7,207 bases of DNA from Acidobacteriota bacterium (GTDB lineage: Bacteria > Acidobacteriota > Terriglobia > UBA7540): NCBI GenBank assembly GCA_021789565.1, contig JAJYJL010000402.1, forward strand, positions 1 to 7,207, written 5' to 3'. The notes under the pieces were generated by a model that worked only from the letters and a program-made list of their open reading frames with translations, searched no databases and had not been told where the DNA came from. Shown here piece by piece: positions 1 through 6,456 of the stretch. Made by a program: the position numbers and the translations under genes. Numbering within the stretch: position 1 is the stretch's first letter; the number at the start of each line of letters is the position of its first letter.

Positions 1-2
1 AA

Positions 3-527
3 CAGGCGCTTGCCCATCTTCCTGCTGAAGGAAGAAGCGCCGCCCACATTGTTTACACGGCGCACAGCATTCCTCTCCGAATGGCGGAGAACTGCCAGTA
101 TGCGCAGCAGTTGCTTGAAGCTTCGAGCCTGGTTTCCGCCGCGCTCGGAAGGTCGGGTGACCCGCTGGTCTACCAGAGCCGCAGCGGCCCGCCCACGCAG
201 CCGTGGCTAGGTCCGGACATCCTGGAGCACCTGAGAGAAATTGGGCGCACGGGGCAAGTGCGCGACGTGGTCATCGTTCCCATCGGTTTTGTGTCCGATC
301 ACATGGAGGTGCTCTACGATCTCGACACGGAAGCCCGCCAGCTATGCGCGGAACTCGGTTTGAATATGGTCCACGCTGCGGCCGTGGGCACCAATCCCGG
401 CTTTGCCCGCATGGTCCGCGAACTGATTTTGGAAAGAATGGAAGAGAATTCCGGCCGCCCGTGCGTGGGAAATCTCGGGCCATGGCCGGATGTCTGCCCG
501 GCCGGCTGCTGCCTGCCGCGACCTTAA
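3..527 (+). CDS. hemH: Ferrochelatase, C-terminal part (5' end outside window)
   Basis: This is the last 174 codons of a ferrochelatase, the enzyme that inserts Fe2+ into a porphyrin in the final steps of haem synthesis. The reading frame is open from base 3. It shows the family landmarks in order: YTAHSIP (residues 18-24 of the visible part) with the catalytic histidine at 21, then PWLGPD, then VPIGFVSDHMEVLYD, which carries the conserved active-site glutamate at residue 102. The tail is cysteine-rich, with Cys at visible residues 154, 165, 169 and 170 (DVCPAGCC near the end). Some bacterial ferrochelatases bind a [2Fe-2S] cluster through C-terminal cysteines, and this tail may do the same; that is inference. 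Whether the substrate is protoporphyrin or coproporphyrin cannot be decided from this fragment. The gene converges on the MFS gene, and the two stop codons overlap. It probably belongs to a separate haem operon to the left. Confidence 0.93.
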   Translation, partial: QALAHLPAEGRSAAHIVYTAHSIPLRMAENCQYAQQLLEASSLVSAALGRSGDPLVYQSRSGPPTQPWLGPDILEHLREIGRTGQVRDVVIVPIGFVSDHMEVLYDLDTEARQLCAELGLNMVHAAAVGTNPGFARMVRELILERMEENSGRPCVGNLGPWPDVCPAGCCLPRP

Positions 528-1678
528 GCGGCGACTTCCGGCCTCTCTTTGGTCACTGCAATCGTCAGCACCGCCACGGCCAATGCTGAAATCATAGGGA
601 CCCAAAGGATGTTTCGTAATCCTGTTGCCGCCAGGGTGCCGCAGATGCTTGGCCCCGCTGTTCCGCCCACCAACGACACGGCCATAATTGCGCCGAACAC
701 GGTGCCCGTCTGCCTCGGGAAGCGGTCGCCCGCAACGCCGAGCGCCGTGGGATAAATGGACGCCAGTCCGAGGCCGATGACACTGACGCCCAGCACCGCG
801 ACAGAAAACTCGCGGCTATTAAAAGCCAGCATGGCTCCAGTCACCGTAATGGCGGTGGAGAGCAGCATGGTCCTCCGGCTGCCCAGCACACTCAGCAGTA
901 ATGCAGCACCCAGACGTCCCGCGCCGATGGCTGCGGTCAGGCCCGCCAGCGCCCAGTTGGCGCGCTCGGGCGCGGAGTGGAACACGCCGGCTACAATCTT
1001 TCCCGTCCAGACAAACATGCTGTTTTCGCTGGCCGACTCAAAAAACAGCAGCGCGCCAAAAAGCCACACCAGCGGATGGCTCAACACGCGCAACAATTCC
1101 GCCAGGCGCGTTCCGGCATACGTGGGAGCGGGAAAGCGGGAAAGCAATACGGGAACCAGAATCAGGCCGGTTCCAATCGCCAGAATGTGCAGCACTGAGG
1201 CAGCTCCAAACCTGCCGCCGACGGTGGACATCAGCAGCGGGGACGCCAGCGCCCCCAGGCTGAAGGAGAATCCCAGCATGTTCAGGGCCGCGCCACGCCC
1301 CGAAGCGCTCAGATCCGCCACCAGTGCGTTGGTTGCAGTATTCAGCACACCTCCGCCGAATCCATAAACCAGCGCAGCAACTGCCAGCGCCGCGTAGGTG
1401 TGGAGCGACGGTATCAACCCTACAGCGCCTGCTACCATTGCGAGTGCCGCGGCCAGCACCGGTTTTGCTCCTACTGTGTCCAGCACCGGCCCTACCAGAA
1501 TGGTTGCGGCCAGAATGCCTGCCAGCGGGAAAGATCCCAGGCTACCCGCCTGAACGTAGTTCACCTCGAGCGACGGCAGCAGCGATCCCATCAGCAGCAG
1601 CACGACGCCGAACACGAACATGCAGGCGTTGGCTGTCAGCACCAGGGCAAAGCGGCGAACTTCAATGTTGTTGTTCAT
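524..1678 (-). CDS. MFS permease, probable sugar transporter
   Basis: A 384-residue integral membrane protein of the major facilitator superfamily, close to the usual size for 12 helices. Hydrophobic helices run throughout, starting at about residue 11. A degenerate motif A lies between helices 2 and 3 (GPVLDTVGAKPVL, residues 63-75). The segment FGGGVLNTATNALVADL (about 107-123), followed by a conserved-looking N-M-x-G-F-S-F-S-x-G-A stretch, resembles the FucP/FHS-like sugar:H+ symporter branch. It would carry a sugar across the inner membrane. It is the last gene of the four-gene - strand run, 57 bases after the ROK kinase, so the sugar released by the GH42 enzyme is a reasonable substrate guess. 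The ATG at 1676-1678 is chosen because the in-frame upstream codons contain no alternative ATG, GTG or TTG before a stop. No clear Shine-Dalgarno is visible, so translation may depend on coupling or on weak pairing. The specific substrate is unknown. Confidence 0.88.
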   Translation of the reverse strand: MNNNIEVRRFALVLTANACMFVFGVVLLLMGSLLPSLEVNYVQAGSLGSFPLAGILAATILVGPVLDTVGAKPVLAAALAMVAGAVGLIPSLHTYAALAVAALVYGFGGGVLNTATNALVADLSASGRGAALNMLGFSFSLGALASPLLMSTVGGRFGAASVLHILAIGTGLILVPVLLSRFPAPTYAGTRLAELLRVLSHPLVWLFGALLFFESASENSMFVWTGKIVAGVFHSAPERANWALAGLTAAIGAGRLGAALLLSVLGSRRTMLLSTAITVTGAMLAFNSREFSVAVLGVSVIGLGLASIYPTALGVAGDRFPRQTGTVFGAIMAVSLVGGTAGPSICGTLAATGLRNILWVPMISALAVAVLTIAVTKERPEVAA

Positions 1679-1735
1679 AGTGTTGCGGCAACTTGGGGCC
1701 TTTGCGTCTTAGCGTCCTGGCGTGCGGCTGCTTTC

Positions 1736-2662
1736 TTATGTCTTTCCCTTCTTCGTCTCCAGCTTGTCGCAATTATCAAAGGCCAGTTTGGCCGCGCCCA
1801 GCAGGCCGGCGCGCACGCCCAGCCGGCTTCGCACCACGCGCACCTGCCTCACCGCCAGCGGCTGTCCCCATTGCTTCATGGTCCTGCGCGCGGCGTCGAG
1901 GATCAGGTTGCCGGCCGCGGCCACACCGCCGCCGATCACAATCACTTTGGGATTAAGCACATCGACAAGATTCGAGAGGCCAAGACCCATGTCGTGCCCA
2001 GCGCGCTCCAGCACCGCCCTTGCTTTGCGGTCGCCTTTGCGCGCCATGGCTGTAAGTTCATCGGCCAGGAGGGGCCGATTGAACTCCCGGCTGCCTGCCA
2101 GCCCAATTCCAGTGCCGCTGGCATGATATTCAAAGCAGCCGACCTTCTTGTATCCGGGCAGGAACCGGTCACGCAGGGCCATCCACCCCACCGACCCAGC
2201 TAATTCTCCATGCCCGCGAAGCAGGCGGCCACCTGCAAGAATACCGGCGCCGATGCCGGTCCCGACGGCCACGAAGACCACGTCGCGGCAATTGCGTGCT
2301 GCGCCCTGCCAGGCTTCGCCCACCACAAAGGCGTTGCGGTCGCTCTCCACCAGCACAGGCAAACGGAAGTGCTTCCTGAGTGCCGGACCCAGTGGCATGC
2401 GCTGCCAGCCGGGAATGTTTGGTGCCCAAACGCGGCCGTCCGGCCAGGCCAGACCCGGAACGTCAATGCCGATGGCGCCAACGTCTTTAGCCGGCATCCG
2501 CTCCAACAATTTCACTACAGCTTCCACTACTTTGCGCCCGCCGGCGGCAGGAGTCCGCACCTGAGCGTAATCGGACAACCTCCCGCTGCGGCTGACGCGT
2601 GCCGCGGCGATTTTTGTGCCACCGACATCCACTGCCCAGACTGCGCGAGGTTTTTTGATCAT
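1736..2662 (-). CDS. ROK-family sugar kinase with altered sugar/zinc-site motif
   Basis: A 308-residue protein of normal ROK kinase length, expected to phosphorylate a hexose or amino sugar with ATP in the cytoplasm. Visible motifs are DVGGTK (12-17, phosphate loop), ESDRNA (106-111) with the probable catalytic base Asp108, VGTGIGAGI (133-141), and a C-terminal IGGG (243-246). The region that normally reads A-G-E-I-G-H is AGSVGW here (155-160). The sugar-contacting Glu is therefore Ser157 and the sugar/zinc-binding His is Trp160. The zinc motif CxCGxxGCxE is reduced to GCFE (175-178), with Glu178 kept but the first two cysteines missing. It may be a catalytic kinase of a divergent, zinc-free subfamily or one with different sugar preference. 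A regulatory role is less likely because there is no N-terminal helix-turn-helix. The ATG at 2660-2662 is preceded only by a weak GGGA about 8 bases upstream. The gene lies 88 bases after the GH42 gene and 57 before the MFS gene. Confidence 0.9.
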   Translation of the reverse strand: MIKKPRAVWAVDVGGTKIAAARVSRSGRLSDYAQVRTPAAGGRKVVEAVVKLLERMPAKDVGAIGIDVPGLAWPDGRVWAPNIPGWQRMPLGPALRKHFRLPVLVESDRNAFVVGEAWQGAARNCRDVVFVAVGTGIGAGILAGGRLLRGHGELAGSVGWMALRDRFLPGYKKVGCFEYHASGTGIGLAGSREFNRPLLADELTAMARKGDRKARAVLERAGHDMGLGLSNLVDVLNPKVIVIGGGVAAAGNLILDAARRTMKQWGQPLAVRQVRVVRSRLGVRAGLLGAAKLAFDNCDKLETKKGKT

Positions 2663-2750
2663 GATTGTTTCCCGGATCTCTTCATGACCGCGTGATGATT
2701 GCCGGCTCTTGCAGATTTTTAGAAGATAGGCCTCTCCCCGTGCGCAATGC

Positions 2751-5057
2751 TCATCCCGCCGCTCTCAATTTCACCACCCAGATTTCGCCGCCGGTCAAGT
2801 TCTTATCCAGCAGGATGTTGCCGTGCTCGTCCTTGAACGTAACCGGGCGATCGGTGACGATGTCGCGCGCTTCGCGGACGTTCCACGGCACGCGAATCGA
2901 TATGGCCGCCTTCGCGGGCCTTTGAGCGTGATTGAAAACGAAGACCAGTTGCTCCTGAATACTGACCAGCCGTCGGACTTCAACTTCGGTGGTTCCTGTG
3001 CCTGAAACAGTCACGTCCGGTGTAACTCCTGCCGCCCGCGCGAGTGATCGCAACAGGCGTCCGGTGGACGGATCATGTTCACGCTCGTAAGAAAGCGCCA
3101 GAAACGTTCCCGCCAGTATGGCTTTCCCCTTGCCGAAAGAATTTTCAACCATGGCGGGCTGGCCGTTTGCGAATCGCGCCAGAACATGCGCGCCCGCGAG
3201 CGGCTCAAGCTCTTCTTCAAAGCTGTCGCCGCGCACGGGCTCGCCGGCCTTCATTCCCGGCAGGGAGGGCGAAGCTTCAACCACCAGCCGGGCGGCCTTG
3301 ACCGGACGAATCATTCTTTCGCGGGCGCCGAACACCTGCGACAGCTCGAAGCCCGGGATCACGTCGCTGGCAAATCCGCGGGCGTTGTTCCAGGCCAGGC
3401 GCGCGCCTGCCACTGCCGTTCCGCCCTGCTCCACGTAACGCTCTACTCCCTCTGAGACCTGCTGCGAAATCATTACTGCGTAGGGCAGGAACAGAATCTT
3501 GTAAGCCTTCACACGGCCGTCGATCACGTCCTGAGTGCTGACAAAATCCACGGGAATCTGGGCCTCCAGAAACGCCCGGTGCAACCCTTCAAGCGAATCG
3601 CGTTCCGCATTGCCGAGCGTTGAGAGCGATGGCTCAGTTCCGCCCACCATGTAAGAGAGCCGGTTGTAAAGGATGGCCACCTGCGCCGGGGCGGGCTGGG
3701 CATTGTTGATTGAAGCGGCGTTCAGCGCGATGGCTTTGGCCGTTGCGCCGGCCTCCCGCGCTCGCGGCGTGAGCGTGCCGTCCAGGTTGATCAGCCCGTA
3801 GCCGTTCGATTCGTAGCCGGCGTTCATTGGATACCAGGCGTAGACGGCGATTTCGCGCGCGCCGTGAGAGATAACCTGCCACATCCAGTAAGCTTCATCG
3901 TGGCCGGTGACGGGCTCGCCGATGCGCATGCCGGTGACGCCCTGGCCGGCCTGCAATTCGCCGATCCAGAATCCCTTGCCGTAGCTGTGTCCGGCGGAGC
4001 GCGAAAAATCGAGCCCTGCGGCGAGATGCTCATAAGACCACGGGCTGCGCGAGGCGGCGTGTTTGGGGTAGAGCGACGTGCCGAAGAAGTCAGCGTTGCC
4101 CGACATCAGAAAGTCGTCCGGCTCACCATAGCCGTCGCGCGGATCGGTAAAGAGCCCCGGCACGGCCGCGTGGCTGGTGATGGCGTGAACGTGGTCGGCG
4201 CTGCGGACGGCATCCACGCGCGTCTTCAGGTCCGCTGCCAGCTTTTCTGTGATGAAGGCCCGCCAGTCGAGATAGTCGGTAAAGGAAAGGATGGTTGAAA
4301 AGCGCGGCGGCGTCACGTCTTTCCAGCTAGTGAATCCGCGGTACCACGCTTGGTTTAGCGCTGCCAGCGTCTTGTATTTTGCCCGCAGCCATTCGCGGAA
4401 GCGCTCCTCTGTGTAACGGCAGTAACAGAACTCGGGGTTTTTGAGATAATCAAACCCCGCCCAATTCACCAGGTGCGGCTCGCTCCACACGTCCCAGCCG
4501 TAAAGGGCAGGGTAGCGGTTGGCGTCCTGCGAAAGCGCCTCGATGAACTTCACAACTTCATTGCGCACAGCTTCGTCGTCAATGCAAAAGCCGGGCGCCG
4601 CCTGAGAATTGATCACTGCGCCGGAACGGTCAACGAAACGGGCGTCAGGATTGCGCTGGCCCACCCAGTCCGGCGCGGAATCGGTGTAAATCTGCACGAT
4701 TACCCGCAGGCCGCGTTCCTGCGCGAGCCGCAGCAACAGATTGAGATTCTGGAAGTCAAACTGACCGGGTTTTGGTTCGGCAGTGGCCCAGTCCACCCAG
4801 CACTTGACGGTATTGAAGCCGACGGCCTTGATCTGATCGAGGTCTTTGCCCCAGCGTTCGGCGCTCGATGCGTCCACCGGCTCCAGCATGGGAGCCCGAG
4901 CCTTGCCGCCTCCATACCAAACGGCCACCGGGAAGAATGTTTTCGAGGATGGAGCGGCCTGGGGCGCGCCGCGGCTTGCCACACCCCACGCAAGGCCAAG
5001 AGACATCAGTGCGGCAACAATTCCGTACCAGCCGAGCTTCGTCTTAGTGGTCCTCAT
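2751..5057 (-). CDS. Secreted GH42-type beta-galactosidase-like glycoside hydrolase
   Basis: A 768-residue exported hydrolase. Residues 1 to about 31 form a signal peptide: a basic start (MRTTKTK), a hydrophobic core at about 10-28, then an Ala/Ser-rich exit. A TIM-barrel domain follows (about 40-450). WDVWSEPH holds the likely acid/base Glu193 (codon 4479-4481), and WIGELQAGQG holds the likely nucleophile Glu367 (codon 3957-3959). FCYCRYTEERFREWL (210-224) resembles the metal-binding CYCxxC segment of GH42 enzymes, but the last Cys is Thr216. Residues about 455-650 match the GH42 trimerisation domain (a GATase-like fold, from VAILYNRLSYM onward), and the end is a small beta domain. GH42 enzymes hydrolyse terminal beta-galactosides, though some members act on other linkages, so the substrate is uncertain. 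A strong AAGGAGG supports the start. The export signal is notable because many well-studied GH42 enzymes are cytoplasmic. The gene follows the SIS gene by 81 bases. Confidence 0.87.
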   Translation of the reverse strand: MRTTKTKLGWYGIVAALMSLGLAWGVASRGAPQAAPSSKTFFPVAVWYGGGKARAPMLEPVDASSAERWGKDLDQIKAVGFNTVKCWVDWATAEPKPGQFDFQNLNLLLRLAQERGLRVIVQIYTDSAPDWVGQRNPDARFVDRSGAVINSQAAPGFCIDDEAVRNEVVKFIEALSQDANRYPALYGWDVWSEPHLVNWAGFDYLKNPEFCYCRYTEERFREWLRAKYKTLAALNQAWYRGFTSWKDVTPPRFSTILSFTDYLDWRAFITEKLAADLKTRVDAVRSADHVHAITSHAAVPGLFTDPRDGYGEPDDFLMSGNADFFGTSLYPKHAASRSPWSYEHLAAGLDFSRSAGHSYGKGFWIGELQAGQGVTGMRIGEPVTGHDEAYWMWQVISHGAREIAVYAWYPMNAGYESNGYGLINLDGTLTPRAREAGATAKAIALNAASINNAQPAPAQVAILYNRLSYMVGGTEPSLSTLGNAERDSLEGLHRAFLEAQIPVDFVSTQDVIDGRVKAYKILFLPYAVMISQQVSEGVERYVEQGGTAVAGARLAWNNARGFASDVIPGFELSQVFGARERMIRPVKAARLVVEASPSLPGMKAGEPVRGDSFEEELEPLAGAHVLARFANGQPAMVENSFGKGKAILAGTFLALSYEREHDPSTGRLLRSLARAAGVTPDVTVSGTGTTEVEVRRLVSIQEQLVFVFNHAQRPAKAAISIRVPWNVREARDIVTDRPVTFKDEHGNILLDKNLTGGEIWVVKLRAAG

Positions 5058-5067
5058 CTTGAGAGAG

Positions 5068-5074
5068 CCTCCTT
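5068..5074 (-). promoter_or_regulatory. Strong ribosome binding site of the GH42 gene
   Basis: Read on the - strand the sequence is AAGGAGG, with 10 bases between it and the ATG at 5055-5057. It is the best Shine-Dalgarno in the - strand run. The SIS, ROK and MFS genes have weak or no matches, so the hydrolase may be translated most efficiently of the four. Confidence 0.8.
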
Positions 5075-5083
5075 CAAGTTGCG

Positions 5084-5129
5084 CGAAGCGGGGGCTTCGT
5101 TGGTTGTGGCCTGAAGCGGTTGCGGCTTC
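5084..5129 (-). promoter_or_regulatory. Two tandem hairpins between the SIS and GH42 genes
   Basis: The 81-base spacer between these genes contains two small inverted repeats. The nearer one to GH42 is CGAAGC/GCTTCG (5084-5089 with 5094-5099), a 6-bp stem with a 4-base loop. The other is GAAGC/GCTTC (5113-5117 with 5125-5129), a 5-bp stem with a 7-base loop. In the - strand transcript the first-mentioned hairpin ends about 9 bases before the GH42 Shine-Dalgarno. Neither is followed by a U-run, so they do not look like terminators. Possible roles are mRNA processing, stability or tuning of GH42 translation; all are inference. Confidence 0.45.
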
Positions 5130-5138
5130 CGAAATCCC

Positions 5139-5894
5139 TCAGGGGACGCGCTTCGAAACGCGCCGGGCGAATTCCACAAAGACGCGCTGGTTGTGGTCCG
5201 GTTCGAGGCCGACGTTGGGTGAAACAAAAGTGGGTGGCTTGTTTCCGCTCTTCACCAGCAGCGAGCCGACTTCAGCAACCAGCGCCATGGCGATGGTTAC
5301 GGCCGCCACGGTTGATCCGGCTGCAAACTTCTCAGCGATCCCTTCCACTCCCACCAGTGCGTCTTCCGGCGGCACACAATTGTCGATGGCCACATCGGCA
5401 ATATCTGAGAGTTTTTTGCCGCTGGAATGAGTGGCGGCCGCCTGGCGATAATTCTGATGAGACGACACCGTGACCACCGTCAGGCCGCGGTTCTTGGCTT
5501 CAAGCGCCACTTCCACTGGCGCGGCGTTCAGCCCGCCGTGCGAAAAGACGACGATGGAATCGCGAGGCTCGAGCACATAGCTGGCCAGAATGTTTCTGGC
5601 GTAACCCTCTTCGCGCTCAAGCCACAGCAATTCGCGCGCGCCGCCCGGCCCCACCACGTTGAACCACATCAGCCGCGGGTCGTATATCGGGCAGAAACCT
5701 ACAAAGCTGCCGTAGCGCGGAAAAATATCCAGCACCGGAATCACCGAGTGGCCGCTGCCGAACAGGTAAACAAGGCCGCCCGTTCTGATTGATCCCGCCA
5801 TGGCCGCCGCGGCCTTTTCGATGGCAGGCTGCTGAGTCTGCTCAATCTGTTTGACGATTTCATTGATTCGCGCGAAGTAGTTTTTGGATGACAT
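5139..5894 (-). CDS. SIS-domain protein, UPF0309-like sugar-phosphate isomerase/binding protein
   Basis: A 251-residue single-domain SIS protein, a size typical of the UPF0309 group, distantly related to phosphoheptose isomerase. Visible family features are an N-terminal helix ending in a Gln/Glu-rich turn, YLFGSGHS (43-50), LEREEGYARNIL (92-103), FSHGGLNAAPVEVALEAKNRG (117-137), SGKKLSDIADVAIDN (158-172) and a C-terminal helical region. SIS domains bind phosphosugars, and neighbouring hydrolase, kinase and permease genes suggest it acts on the sugar phosphate made by the ROK kinase. The usual S-x-S-G ligand loop is S-H-G-G here (118-121), so binding or catalysis may differ. No conserved cysteine pattern, membrane segment or signal peptide is seen, so it is cytoplasmic. 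It is the first gene of the - strand run. The ATG at 5892-5894 matches the family's usual N-terminus. GGGAG lies about 17 bases upstream, too far to be a normal ribosome binding site. The reaction is not established for this family as far as I can tell. Confidence 0.87.
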   Translation of the reverse strand: MSSKNYFARINEIVKQIEQTQQPAIEKAAAAMAGSIRTGGLVYLFGSGHSVIPVLDIFPRYGSFVGFCPIYDPRLMWFNVVGPGGARELLWLEREEGYARNILASYVLEPRDSIVVFSHGGLNAAPVEVALEAKNRGLTVVTVSSHQNYRQAAATHSSGKKLSDIADVAIDNCVPPEDALVGVEGIAEKFAAGSTVAAVTIAMALVAEVGSLLVKSGNKPPTFVSPNVGLEPDHNQRVFVEFARRVSKRVP

Positions 5895-5940
5895 AAATTA
5901 CCGTTCTTTGTCTCCCGTGTCGATTTTGCAATTGTTCCGA

Positions 5941-5982
5941 CTGAACAAGCAGCGAGAGACGAATTTCCAGATTCGGGTTCAG
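5941..5982 (-). promoter_or_regulatory. Nested hairpin in the SIS gene leader
   Basis: An outer inverted repeat CTGAAC/GTTCAG (5941-5946 with 5977-5982) encloses an inner one, CGAAT/ATTCG (5960-5964 with 5971-5975), with a 6-base loop. The outer stem begins about where the proposed - strand transcript would start. It could stabilise the 5' end of the operon mRNA or be an operator. No known riboswitch consensus was recognised. Confidence 0.35.
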
Positions 5983-5988
5983 GGGTCA

Positions 5989-6018
5989 TTTTTACACCTG
6001 CGCAGGGCGTTTGGGCAA
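5989..6018 (-). promoter_or_regulatory. Candidate sigma70-type promoter for the SIS-GH42-ROK-MFS operon
   Basis: On the - strand, TTGCCC (6018 down to 6013) and TAAAAA (5994 down to 5989) are separated by 18 bases. Each hexamer matches the sigma70 consensus at 4 of 6 positions. Transcription would start near 5982 and give an untranslated leader of roughly 88 bases before the SIS gene. This is a weak match chosen for position; other starts within 5895-6200 are possible. Confidence 0.3.
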
Positions 6019-6061
6019 GGGCGCAATTCTATCATGCGGCCACAGGAAGCTTCAGGAGAAA

Positions 6062-6219
6062 GGCTGCCGCGCATCCGAGGGCAGCCAAAGAGACCCAGCG
6101 AAACAAGCAGCGGTGTCGGCTCCGGTAACGCCAGAAGGGAATCTGCTGTGCTACCGGCAGAACAGAAAGAACACCGGAAACAGTGGATTCCCTAACGCAA
6201 GACCTGTGATTAAAACAGG
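6062..6219 (+). ncRNA. Candidate structured RNA: four consecutive hairpins
   Basis: Four inverted repeats follow one another. GGCTGCC/GGCAGCC (6062-6068 with 6080-6086) is a perfect 7-bp stem. GGTGT/ACGCC (6112-6116 with 6128-6132) has one G-U pair. A 14-bp stem pairs 6136-6149 with 6180-6193 and contains 12 Watson-Crick and 2 adjacent G-U pairs; its interior adds a CCGG/CCGG helix (6154-6157 with 6174-6177) capped by a purine-rich loop holding AGAACA twice. CCTGT/ACAGG (6203-6207 with 6215-6219) is followed by a T-rich stretch. The G-U pairs would be A-C mismatches on the other strand, which favours a + strand RNA. It could be a small RNA or a long leader. I do not recognise 6S, SRP, tmRNA, RNase P or a known riboswitch. 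Confidence 0.3.
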
Positions 6220-6232
6220 CGTTCTTTTCCTT
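6203..6232 (+). terminator. Weak intrinsic terminator-like hairpin
   Basis: CCTGT (6203-6207) pairs with ACAGG (6215-6219) around a 7-base loop and is followed by a pyrimidine-rich stretch containing TTCTTTTCC. The stem is short and the T-run interrupted, so termination would be inefficient. It would make sense as the 3' end of the hairpin cluster just upstream. Confidence 0.25.
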
Positions 6233-6240
6233 CCTGCGCA

Positions 6241-6301
6241 GCATTTTGGATCGTTGCCATTGCTCTCACAAAACTTGGAACCAAGGATGCATTTTGTTGC
6301 C
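6241..6301. repeat. Short imperfect direct repeat and a CTTGG/CCAAG dyad
   Basis: GCATTTTG occurs at 6241-6248 and 6289-6296, each followed by TTGCC, with five extra bases (GATCG) in the first copy. Between them lies the dyad CTTGG-AA-CCAAG (6274-6285), which could be a small protein-binding site. Both may be chance. Confidence 0.3.
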
Positions 6302-6456
6302 CGCCGGAGGGTTTACCGGCCTGCAAGGGGCTGGCTGGCCTTTGAAATCTTTAGTTTATGGTTCCCGGCTCTTCCTGTGAATAAATGCACAAGGTAGTAT
6401 TTTAATATTAGATACATGACGCCATTTTGCTTATGCCTTTTAATGCAAAAAAACCA

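Noticed and set aside
756..1367. A 203-codon + strand frame antisense to the MFS gene
   Set aside because: It is a mirror frame of a gene with obvious membrane-helix periodicity; its own product lacks any recognisable feature.
2660..2686. An 8-codon upstream frame on the - strand whose TGA overlaps the ROK start as ATGA
   Set aside because: It has no ribosome binding site of its own and the overlap is easily produced by chance, so translational coupling is not supported.
4473..5114. A 213-codon + strand frame antisense to the GH42 gene
   Set aside because: It lies over the signal peptide and barrel start of a well-supported hydrolase gene.
5960..6086. A possible riboswitch or tRNA-like element near the SIS leader
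   Set aside because: TTCGGGTTCAGG superficially recalls a tRNA T-arm and GGAGAAAGG recalls riboswitch motifs, but no cloverleaf or known consensus could be assembled.
6136..6193. A miniature transposon, suggested by terminal inverted repeats AGGGAATC/GATTCCCT
   Set aside because: At 58 bases it is very short, no flanking target duplication is seen, and pairing continues inward as an RNA-like stem.
6032..6244. A 70-codon - strand frame with a hydrophobic C-terminal segment resembling a membrane tail
   Set aside because: It is short, lacks a Shine-Dalgarno, and its composition is explained by GC-rich non-coding sequence; no family was recognised.
6011..6397. A 128-codon + strand open frame in the intergenic region
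   Set aside because: The product has no domain-like pattern, no good ribosome binding site, and overlaps the hairpin cluster and repeats; it looks like chance.
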